64,000 bases of DNA from assembly GCA_944324795.1 (NCBI GenBank), contig CALUXR010000003.1, forward strand, positions 1-64,000. The letters run 5' to 3'. This document shows positions 29,488-37,421 of the stretch, piece by piece. The position numbers and the translations under genes were made by a program. Source of the DNA: an uncultured Acholeplasmatales bacterium (GTDB lineage Bacteria; Bacillota_I; Bacilli_A; Acholeplasmatales; Anaeroplasmataceae). The notes under the pieces were generated by a model that did not search any database, was not told the DNA's origin, and saw only the letters and a program-made list of their open reading frames with translations. The first letter of the stretch is position 1, and every line of letters begins with the position of its first letter.

Positions 29488-32400
29488 ATGGAATTTGAGA
29501 AATTGATTGATAAGGAAATAAATTCTTTATTACATATTGATGATATTGAAAAAAATGTATTAATAGATATTAATGCTAATATTTCATTACCATATTTAAA
29601 TATAAAATCAGTTAATGATTATCCACTTATTAATTTTATATTCGATGTGATTAAACAAAGATATGGGAAAATAGCTAATACTATTTTGCTTGGTAGTGCG
29701 ACAAACCCACAAGAACAAATAGTTGGTAATGACCTACAAACCTTTGATTGGGATATTAATGGTGAAAAGAATACAACAGTTTTAAATAAATTTATTAATG
29801 ATATATATAAAACTATATTAAATAGAGGACACAATCCGTTATTTTTAAGTATTGGTTCGTTAAAATGGAAAGTGTCAGCAGGAGATAAAGTTAAAGATGT
29901 TAGAACACCATTTTTAATAGTTCCTGTAAAATTAGTCCGTGGATTATCACAAATAAACCCAATAAGTATTGAGTTTGTCCCAGATGATATCTATATTAAT
30001 CCTTGTCTTTTGTTAAAATTAGAGAACACTTATGGAAGAGGAATAGTTGATGATTTACTATTAAAGCTAGGTTTAAATAATTTAGGTGAAGTTAATCTTA
30101 ATGATTTAAATTTTGATTTAATTGATAAAGCTAATAATTATTTTAATAATTTAGATTCTAGTGCTAATACTTTATTTAAATTTGATATGAATAAAATATA
30201 TATAGCTGCCTTTAAATCTAGTGATATTTGTATGTATCAAGATTTAAAAAGAAATAGAATAAAAATACTAAATAATAGATTAGTTAAAAATGTATATGGT
30301 CAAGAAAAATATATTCCTAATTTAATAGATAAATTTAATTATTTACCAATTTTACCAAATGATTTAACTCAACAAAACATTATGATTAATGCATTAGAAG
30401 GTGAATCTTTAATTATTAAAGGTCCTCCTGGAACAGGTAAAACATTAACGATTGCTAATTTAATTGCTAATCTTATTGCTAATAAGAAAAAGGTTTTATT
30501 TTCTTCAACAAAAGTAGCGGCCTTAAATGAAGTTTATAAAAAATTACCACCTGAATTAAGAATGTTTGTTTTATTATTAGAATTTGAAAAAGAAGAAGAA
30601 GCTGCTAATCAAAATCCTAATAAAATTAAAAAAGATTTAAAATTAATATTAGATAATAAAGATAAATATGTAGCTAAAACCAATCTTATAGGTGAATTAA
30701 ATTCTTTAAGAATTAGTAATAATAAAGAAGTAAATAAAATAAAAGAGTATGAAGATTTCATGTTTAATAATAAAAAAATATTTTCTAATAATTTATATGA
30801 AGCTCTATTAATTTTAGGTAAAACTAATATATATATTCCTTTAAATTATGAAAATGTTTTAAGTATTGATTTATTAAAATATAATGAATTATTTAATAAA
30901 ATTAAAGATTTAAAAACTAAGGCTTTAAGATTAATTATTAATGGAAGTATTAAAAAATCATTATTTTATAATGCCTCTTTAAAAGAAGATTTAAATGTTA
31001 CATTTAAAATTATTAATAATATTATTTCTATTTTAGAAAAATATAATAATTTAAATAATTTAAGAATCCCTGAATTTATCTATTTAGCAAAAAATTTAGA
31101 AGAAATAAAGAAGTTGAAAAGTTTAATTAAAAATGAATTATTTAATAAATTAGAAAACTTCAATTATGAATTTAAATATTTAGATATAATAAAAGAAAAT
31201 ACACCTAAAATCGATTATATAACATTAGATATTACGATTAAAGACTTTATATTAATTAAAGAATATCGTTCTTTATTTAAAATTAAATATGATAATGACA
31301 CAATTTTAAGAGTTAATTATTTAAATAAAAAGATTAAAAATTTAAAAGAAGTAATTGATTTATTATTTAATCAAATTTATGGTTTTTATGGCACTAATTT
31401 AAAAACTGAATTCCTTGATAATTTAAATAAACAATATATGTATTTATTAGATTATAAAGAGGATGATAGTCTTAAATTATTCGATTTTAAAGCTAAAAAA
31501 GCTTATAATATGTTAAAAAATAGTGATTTAATTGGTGAACTTAAATTTGGTGATGTGATTAAAGTAGTTAATATTTATGATAGATTAGTAAAATCACAAA
31601 ATGAATTAAATGTTGAAATTATTAATTTAAATAAAGAGTTAGGTCAAAAAGTAGTCGATAAAGAAGGAAATTTAGATTTAAAATATATTAATATTATTGA
31701 TAATGTTAGTAATTTAAATATTGATGTTTTAGTTTATAGTGATCAAGTTTTAAAATATTATGATGAAGTATATAATTTTGTTAATTATTTAAAATTAGAT
31801 GAAAATATTAAAATTAGTGATTTATTTGATATTTATAATGATTATTTAAAACATCAAGAATTAGTTGATATCGTTAAAGAATATATTAATATAGATGAAT
31901 TTAATAAAGAAACATTAGATAAAAATATTATGTTCTTAGTAAGACATCAATCAATAAATCTTGATTTAAATGTTAATGATAAAGAAATTGATGATTTGAT
32001 TAATTGTTATAATGAATTACCTAAACTTGGTATAAATGATTATTATTTAAATTCAACTATTAAAGAATTTATTAATTTAAAATCATATGATAAATCTTTA
32101 ATTAACGATTATAAAGAATATGAAAAATATAAATTAGAATTAGCTAATTTCTTAATTCAATTTGAAGATGGTATTTATGATTTTAATGATTTAGATTTAA
32201 TATATGAACATAGTATTTATTATGAAGCTGTTAATGAATATCTTAAAGATTATGATGAATATAAATTAGGCGTAAGAAATATTATTGAAGATTCTTTAAA
32301 TATTGTTTCTAATAATGAAAAGAAAGAATTAGCATTAAATAATTTAATAATTGAATCTTTATTATATCAAGATATTAATAAAGAAGAAGAAATATATCGT

Positions 32401-33753
32401 TTCCTAGAAGGTAAAGGCAGTGTTGCAAATTTAAGATTATTATTTAAAGAACATAGTGAAGCAATATTAAAATTAAAGAAAACGATTATTGCTAGTCCAT
32501 CTACTATTTCTTTATTATTTAGAGATGAACATTATGATGACTTTGATGTTTTAATTATTGATGAAGCAAGCCAAGTTGAAATGGTTGAATTATTGCCAGG
32601 TTTATTTAGGTCAAAACAAGTTATAATTGTTGGCGATGAATATCAATTGCCGCCAATTAAACAATTAGTTGTTACTCAAGATGTTGAATCAGTAATTAGT
32701 TTAGCTTTAAAAAAATCTTTATTTAAGATTTATAGTTTAAAATGTCATTACAGAAGTGAAACAGAATCATTAATTGCTTATTCTAGAGATAGATATTATA
32801 CAGAAATGTTAACTTTCCCATCACCTGAACCTTTTGGCAATCATTTAGGATTAAAGGATGTATATTTAGAAGAAGCCAATTTAGATGGTGGAGAAAATAT
32901 TTCTGAAGCTAAAACGGTAGTATCATTAATAAAGAAACATTTTGATGATTTTTATGATGAAACAAAAAGATGTTTAGACGAAGAACATTCACTTGGTATT
33001 ATCACATTTGGTGAAGCACAATCTAAATTAATAGAAAAATTGATTTATCAAGATGAAGAATTAAAAACAAAAATTACAGAAACGTTAGCAAATTATAAAG
33101 ATGTATCAGAAAAAATCTTCTTTATTAAAACAATAAGAAATGTTCAAGGTTTTGAAATAGCTCACTTAATTATTTCTTTTACATATGGTAGAAGTAAGAG
33201 TGGGGAAATTAACAATAAATTCTATAATTTAGGAACTAAAAAGTTGGGTGAATGTATGTTTAATGTTGCGGTAACTAGAGCTCAAAAAGAAGTTATTGCC
33301 GTACATTCAATTAGATCATATGAATTAAAGACTGAAAATTCGCAAAATATTGCCGATTATTTAGAATCATGTGAACGTTTTGAAAAATTTAAAGTTATAG
33401 ATACAAACATTTATGGTTATGAAGCTAATAATGGCTTTGAATATAATATTTTAAATGAACTTATAAAAGCTGGTGTTTCTAAACAAAATGTATTATTTAA
33501 TTATGGTGCTACAGGTGGTTCTATTCGTATTCCTCTTGTTATATTAGATAGAACTCATAGTAAAGTTAAATGTGGTTTATGGTTAGAAAAACAAACAAAT
33601 ATCTATTATTTAGATTATAATATGCATTATTATGATATCTTAGTTGATAGAGGATTTAAATTATATAAAGTTTATTTAGAAGATTATATGTTTAATAAAG
33701 AAGCAACATTAGCTAAAATATTATCATTCATTAAAGAAAGTGGAGGTTTATAA
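29488..33753 (+). CDS. Superfamily 1 helicase with DUF4011-like N-terminus and long insertion
   Basis: The N-terminal region (FLSIGSLKWKV ... RTPFLIVPVKLVRG ... IYINPCLLLKLENTYG) matches the pattern of DUF4011 domains on large Upf1/Dna2-like helicases. The motor follows: Walker A GPPGTGKT (312-319) with KVLFSSTKVAALNEV, then some 700 residues of coiled-coil-rich insertion, Walker B IIDEASQVE (D1025), GDEYQLPPIK (motif III), NVQGFEIAHLIISFTYG (motif V) and FNVAVTRAQKEV (motif VI). The last 110 residues resemble a Vsr/MTES_1575-type nuclease fold (GFEYNILNELI ... KCGLWLEKQTNIYYLD ... GFKLYKVYLEDY), but the usual acidic residues are only partly kept. AGGAGGG lies 9 bases before the ATG. Such helicases occur in several defence systems. 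Confidence 0.8.
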   Translation: MEFEKLIDKEINSLLHIDDIEKNVLIDINANISLPYLNIKSVNDYPLINFIFDVIKQRYGKIANTILLGSATNPQEQIVGNDLQTFDWDINGEKNTTVLNKFINDIYKTILNRGHNPLFLSIGSLKWKVSAGDKVKDVRTPFLIVPVKLVRGLSQINPISIEFVPDDIYINPCLLLKLENTYGRGIVDDLLLKLGLNNLGEVNLNDLNFDLIDKANNYFNNLDSSANTLFKFDMNKIYIAAFKSSDICMYQDLKRNRIKILNNRLVKNVYGQEKYIPNLIDKFNYLPILPNDLTQQNIMINALEGESLIIKGPPGTGKTLTIANLIANLIANKKKVLFSSTKVAALNEVYKKLPPELRMFVLLLEFEKEEEAANQNPNKIKKDLKLILDNKDKYVAKTNLIGELNSLRISNNKEVNKIKEYEDFMFNNKKIFSNNLYEALLILGKTNIYIPLNYENVLSIDLLKYNELFNKIKDLKTKALRLIINGSIKKSLFYNASLKEDLNVTFKIINNIISILEKYNNLNNLRIPEFIYLAKNLEEIKKLKSLIKNELFNKLENFNYEFKYLDIIKENTPKIDYITLDITIKDFILIKEYRSLFKIKYDNDTILRVNYLNKKIKNLKEVIDLLFNQIYGFYGTNLKTEFLDNLNKQYMYLLDYKEDDSLKLFDFKAKKAYNMLKNSDLIGELKFGDVIKVVNIYDRLVKSQNELNVEIINLNKELGQKVVDKEGNLDLKYINIIDNVSNLNIDVLVYSDQVLKYYDEVYNFVNYLKLDENIKISDLFDIYNDYLKHQELVDIVKEYINIDEFNKETLDKNIMFLVRHQSINLDLNVNDKEIDDLINCYNELPKLGINDYYLNSTIKEFINLKSYDKSLINDYKEYEKYKLELANFLIQFEDGIYDFNDLDLIYEHSIYYEAVNEYLKDYDEYKLGVRNIIEDSLNIVSNNEKKELALNNLIIESLLYQDINKEEEIYRFLEGKGSVANLRLLFKEHSEAILKLKKTIIASPSTISLLFRDEHYDDFDVLIIDEASQVEMVELLPGLFRSKQVIIVGDEYQLPPIKQLVVTQDVESVISLALKKSLFKIYSLKCHYRSETESLIAYSRDRYYTEMLTFPSPEPFGNHLGLKDVYLEEANLDGGENISEAKTVVSLIKKHFDDFYDETKRCLDEEHSLGIITFGEAQSKLIEKLIYQDEELKTKITETLANYKDVSEKIFFIKTIRNVQGFEIAHLIISFTYGRSKSGEINNKFYNLGTKKLGECMFNVAVTRAQKEVIAVHSIRSYELKTENSQNIADYLESCERFEKFKVIDTNIYGYEANNGFEYNILNELIKAGVSKQNVLFNYGATGGSIRIPLVILDRTHSKVKCGLWLEKQTNIYYLDYNMHYYDILVDRGFKLYKVYLEDYMFNKEATLAKILSFIKESGGL

Positions 33754-33756
33754 AAA

Positions 33757-34434
33757 ATGCCTGATTTAAAAGATTTAGATACAGAAGTTAAAACAAAAAT
33801 GGCAGAAATTGAAGAGGAATTAGCAAGAGTAAAACAAGAAGAAGCTATTAAAAAATTTCGATTAAATTATAATAAGAAATTAGAAAAAATAGCTGATAAA
33901 GGCGCTAGCTATTTAGAAAAATACGGTGAAGAAGATTATAGAACACAAATATATGTTGAGTTATATGATGCAATCACAAGTTATGGGGAAATGATCGATA
34001 TATTAGAAGGTTCTAATGATTTAATGAGCTGTATGGATGATATCATTAAATTTATGGATCAAGCCTTAAATTTCAATTTAAATACATTACAAAGTTGGAA
34101 TAGAGAAAAATATGGTTTCTTTAAAAAGTGGAAAATTAGAAGAGAATTTAGAAAGAGTTTAAAAAATAATAGAAATAGAATGCAAGTTTCTTTACAATTT
34201 ATGACTAATAATATGGTAATGTTAAAGAGTTTTGTTAAAGAAATGAAAAAACAATTAACTAAATTTAAATTAAAACAAAATAAAGGTAAAAAAGGTGGGA
34301 CTCAAGCATCAAATACCACTCTTGATATCTTTAGAAATAGATTAGCAGCTAAAAGTGGCGAAAATATAGCTGATGGTAGTATAGCCGCATCAGGAACATC
34401 AGGTGGCTCTAATAATATAGATGATATATTATAG
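33757..34434 (+). CDS. Charged helical protein paired with the AAA ATPase
   Basis: At 225 aa this protein is nearly all helix: an acidic N-terminal coiled coil (KMAEIEEELARVKQEEAIKK), a middle strongly basic part (FFKKWKIRREFRKSLKNNRN) and a flexible C-terminal tail rich in Gly, Ser and Ala. A short predicted helix, TLDIFRNRLAAKSG, stands out in the tail. Size, the all-helical make-up, the tail helix and its place directly before a Vps4-like ATPase recall ESCRT-III/CdvB proteins, whose tail motifs bind the MIT domain of Vps4. I see no clear sequence match to Snf7, PspA or Vipp1, so this is only a hypothesis. GGAGG precedes the ATG. Confidence 0.55.
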   Translation: MPDLKDLDTEVKTKMAEIEEELARVKQEEAIKKFRLNYNKKLEKIADKGASYLEKYGEEDYRTQIYVELYDAITSYGEMIDILEGSNDLMSCMDDIIKFMDQALNFNLNTLQSWNREKYGFFKKWKIRREFRKSLKNNRNRMQVSLQFMTNNMVMLKSFVKEMKKQLTKFKLKQNKGKKGGTQASNTTLDIFRNRLAAKSGENIADGSIAASGTSGGSNNIDDIL

Positions 34435-34442
34435 GTAATTTT

Positions 34443-35624
34443 ATGGCTAAAATTGAAAAAGCAAATAATAGTTTAATTGCTGATGATAATTTATCTCTTG
34501 AAGATTTAAAAAAAGAATATTTAAGAGTATTTCAAGAAATTAAACAACTTTTAGTTAAAAATCCAGATATGGATAAAATGAGTAATGAGACTAAAAGTAA
34601 ATTAAAAGTTAAATATATTGAAATAGCTAATTATGCTAGAAAAATATCATTAAGGACTTCTGATTTAAATGAAAAAGAAGAATATCAAAAAAATTATACA
34701 AAATTAATAGCTAGAGCCCAAGATTTTGGTTCTACTATTAAAGGTCGTATTCCAAAGACTACCTTAGATGATGTTAAAGGGCTGGATAATGTAAAAAAGA
34801 TAGTTAAAAGTTTTATTTATTTATTACAAAATCCGCAAATTAGAGAATATTATCATATTGATGGTGGTCTTGGGATGATGCTATACGGCGCACCTGGTAC
34901 TGGTAAATCAATGTTTGCTGAAGCTGTAGCTAATGCCTTACAACTCCCTTTATTTACAGTTACACCAGCTGATATTTTTAAATCATATGTTGGTGAATCT
35001 GAACAAGCTGTAAGACAATTATTTGCCGAAATTGATGCAAATCAAGACGGGGCTATATTATTTGTTGATGAATGTGAATCAATATTTAGTAAAAGAACAA
35101 ACGAAACTAAAGACTATAAAGCTGCAGTAACAAGTGAATTTTTACAAAGATTAAATGGTGAAGGGGTTGATGGTTCTAAAAGAATTCTTATAGCAGCTAC
35201 TAATAGGCCATCAATTATTGATGCTGCATATCTTCGCTATAAAAGATTTTCTCATATCGTCCATGTTGGACCACCAGATGCTGAAGCTAAAAAAGCTATT
35301 ATAACAAGCAAATTAAAGAATATACCTTTAAGTGGTATAACAATAGACGATATAGTAGCTATGTCAGAAATTAATAGTTTAAATGGTGGATTATATAATT
35401 TAAAAGGAAATAATAAACCAAATTATTATAGTGGGGCGGATATAAGTGGAATAGTAGAAGAAGCTTGTAGATATGCTTGTGAAATACTTGAAGCTAAAAG
35501 AGAAACAAATCCAATACCATTAACAAGAGAAATGTTTGAAAAAGCATTTGCTAAAATTAAACCAAGTATAAGTCAAGATGTTCTTGATGAATATGAAAAC
35601 TTTAAAACTAAAATTGAAGTATAG
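34443..35624 (+). CDS. Vps4/katanin-like AAA ATPase
   Basis: This is a single-ring AAA ATPase. The core begins TTLDDVKGLDNVKKIVKSF, like the start of meiotic-clade AAA domains. Walker A is GAPGTGKS (149-156), the pore loop is near KSYVGESEQAV, Walker B is ILFVDECES (D209, E210), sensor 1 is AATNRP and the arginine-finger region follows. Before it lies a helical bundle of about 80 residues (LEDLKKEYLRVFQEIKQLL onward) in the position of the MIT domain of Vps4, spastin and katanin. These enzymes unfold or disassemble polymers. It is the last gene of the unit: the terminator stem begins within its stop codon. FtsH and proteasomal ATPases share the core but lack this N-terminus; FtsH would carry a protease domain, absent here. 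Confidence 0.8.
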   Translation: MAKIEKANNSLIADDNLSLEDLKKEYLRVFQEIKQLLVKNPDMDKMSNETKSKLKVKYIEIANYARKISLRTSDLNEKEEYQKNYTKLIARAQDFGSTIKGRIPKTTLDDVKGLDNVKKIVKSFIYLLQNPQIREYYHIDGGLGMMLYGAPGTGKSMFAEAVANALQLPLFTVTPADIFKSYVGESEQAVRQLFAEIDANQDGAILFVDECESIFSKRTNETKDYKAAVTSEFLQRLNGEGVDGSKRILIAATNRPSIIDAAYLRYKRFSHIVHVGPPDAEAKKAIITSKLKNIPLSGITIDDIVAMSEINSLNGGLYNLKGNNKPNYYSGADISGIVEEACRYACEILEAKRETNPIPLTREMFEKAFAKIKPSISQDVLDEYENFKTKIEV

Positions 35625-35645
35625 AGGCTTAGGCCTCTTTTCTTA
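35623..35645 (+). terminator. Terminator closing the ten-gene unit
   Basis: AGAGGC (35623-35628), loop TTAG, GCCTCT (35633-35638) followed by a T-rich run. The stem starts inside the TAG stop codon of the AAA ATPase gene. Confidence 0.85.
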
Positions 35646-35653
35646 TATACTTT

Positions 35654-35713
35654 GAAATATCTTTAATATTTCAATATAAATACTATGAAATATCTCTAAT
35701 TTTATAATATAAT
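35654..35713 (+). promoter_or_regulatory. Promoter and inverted repeat before the second ATPase gene
   Basis: GAAATAT (35654-35660), 5-base gap, ATATTTC (35666-35672) form an inverted repeat, and GAAATAT recurs at 35687-35693. TATAAT occurs at 35703-35708 and again at 35708-35713. The repeated heptamer next to the -10 could be an operator (inference). Confidence 0.4.
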
Positions 35714-35735
35714 TCTTATAGACGGTGGCGTTAAT

Positions 35736-37079
35736 ATGTTATTTAAAAGAAAAGTTTATAAGAAAATTAAAGACCGGAAAGATAAATATGCTCCTAATTA
35801 TGCTTGCTTGTTAGAAGGGGCACGTCGTGTTGGTAAAACGACATTAGCTATAAATTTTGCCAAAAATGAATATAAAAGTTATATATTAATTGATTTTTCT
35901 ATTGTAAAAAAAGAAATTTTGAATTTATTTGCTGATATTAGTGATTTAAATTATTTTTTCATGCAGTTGCAACTCTTTACAGATGTTAAATTATATGAAA
36001 GAGAATCTGTAATAATATTTGATGAAATACAATTATTCCCAAAAGCTAGACAAGCTATTAAACATTTAGTAAAAGATGGCAGATATGATTATATTGAAAC
36101 TGGTTCTTTAATTAGTATTAAAAAGAATGTAAAAGACATATTAATTCCTAGTGAATAACTTAAAATAGAAGTTTATCCATTAGATTATGAAGAATTTTTA
36201 TTAGCTATGGGTAAAGATCCTAGTTTAATAGAAGAAGCATATCAAAATAACATACCATTAGGTAATATCGTTAATAGAAAATTAATGCGTGATTTTAGGC
36301 TATATATGGCAATTGGTGGAATGCCTCAAGCTGTAGATACATATTTAAAAACTAATAATTTAATCGATCTTGATAAGGTAAAAAATGGTATTATAAAGCT
36401 ATATAAAGATAATCTTATGAAAATTGATTCATCAAATTCTTTGGCGGTTTTATATGAAAATATCCCTAGTCAATTAGCTTTAAATAAAAAAAGATTTGTA
36501 ATATCAAGAGCATTAAATAAACAAACAACCAATAGAGATCTAGAACGTGTTTATGAACTTATAGATTCTAAAATAGTACTACCATGTTATAATGTGACAG
36601 ATCCTAGTGTATCTTTATCATTAACTAAAGATATATCTACTTTTAAATTATATTTAGCAGATACTGGTTTATTTACAACATTGTTATTTAATAATAAAGA
36701 AAATCCTGATAAAGATATTTATAATAAGTTATTAAGTGATAAACTTAATATTAATTTAGGATACTTATATGAAAATGTATCGGCTAAAATCATTAATTCT
36801 AGTGAAAATGATTTATATTATTGTTCGTGGCGAAAGAAAAATAGTACCCATAGTTATGAAATAGATTTTTTATTAACTAATAAAGGAAAAGTATTACCAT
36901 TTGAAATTAAATCAAGTAATATAATAAGTCATGATTCAATCAATGAATTTATAAATAAATATCATAGTGTTGTAGGGCAAAGTTATTTAATATGTAAAAA
37001 AGATGTTAATAAAGATGGCTCATTATTAATTAAACCATTTTATATGTTACCTTTTATTTTAAAGAATTTAAAATATTAA
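35736..37079 (+). pseudogene. DUF4143-type ATPase interrupted by one stop codon
   Basis: The 5' part (35736-36158) has Walker A GARRVGKTT, the Walker B segment VIIFDEIQLFPKARQ and sensor-like YIETGSLISI. It stops at TAA (36156-36158) within the conserved linker, where relatives have acidic residues (IPSE, then normally more Glu). The same frame continues without a shift: LKIEVYPLDYEEFLLAMGK through a DUF4143 region to YEIDFLLTN and LPFEIKSSN, a PD-(D/E)XK-like end. A single GAA to TAA change would explain the break. Family function is unknown. A relative, truncated at its 5' end, opens this window. A reinitiation start at 36207 exists but has no good ribosome binding site. Confidence 0.8.
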
Positions 37080-37160
37080 GAAACAAGTATAAAATTAAAA
37101 TGATACTAGAGGAAAGTACAGTAAGTTGACAGTTGTAAATAAGTAAATATTTAATAAGTT

Positions 37161-37190
37161 AAGGAGGAAGCCAGCTTTCTCCTTATTATT
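37161..37190 (+). terminator. Strong hairpin after the ATPase pseudogene
   Basis: AAGGAGGAAG (37161-37170), loop CCAG, CTTTCTCCTT (37175-37184) pairs over ten bases with one G-U. The following ATTATTGTT is only moderately T-rich, so it may be a weak terminator. Its left arm contains a Shine-Dalgarno-like AAGGAGG that would be hidden in the stem. Confidence 0.5.
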
Positions 37191-37343
37191 GTTATAGTAA
37201 CATCTTTAAGAATATGTTTTAAAAATCTTGAAAAATATAAATTAATTAAAAAAGATTTAAAAAGAAAAGGTATAATAGAAAAAAATATATTTGGAACTAT
37301 TAAAAAGATATCATTTGAAATTAATAAAATTGATAATAAATAA
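37188..37343 (+). pseudogene. Short gene fragment, unrecognised
   Basis: An open frame of 51 codons without a standard start codon (it opens with ATT) reads as lysine-rich, protein-like sequence (FKNLEKYKLIKKDLKRKG, then SFEINKIDNK) and ends in TAA at 37341-37343. It may be the 3' remnant of a lost gene. Together with the hairpin before it, it fills the 340-base gap between the ATPase pseudogene and the esterase gene. Confidence 0.3.
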
Positions 37344-37375
37344 ATTTTTATAAATTAATTATTTGGTATATTATT

Positions 37376-37417
37376 ATATAAAAAAGGCCTTATTAAAACA
37401 TTATTTAATAAAGCCTT
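37376..37417 (-). terminator. Terminator of the SGNH esterase gene
   Basis: AAGGCCTTATTAAA and TTTAATAAAGCCTT (37384-37417) form a stem of fourteen pairs with one mismatch. On the minus strand it is followed by a T-run (37385-37380), directly after the esterase stop. The other strand also has a T-run, so it may work in both directions. Confidence 0.8.
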
Positions 37418-37421
37418 ATTT

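Noticed and set aside
34443-35624. AAA ATPase as FtsH or a proteasomal ATPase
   Set aside because: No membrane helices, no HExxH protease domain and no proteasome genes nearby; the core opening and N-terminal bundle fit the Vps4/katanin group better.
14178-35624. The ten-gene unit as a classic DISARM, Druantia or Zorya system
   Set aside because: No DNA methylase, DUF1998 protein, phospholipase-D protein or MotA/B-like pair is present; only the SNF2 and SF1 helicase types overlap with such systems.
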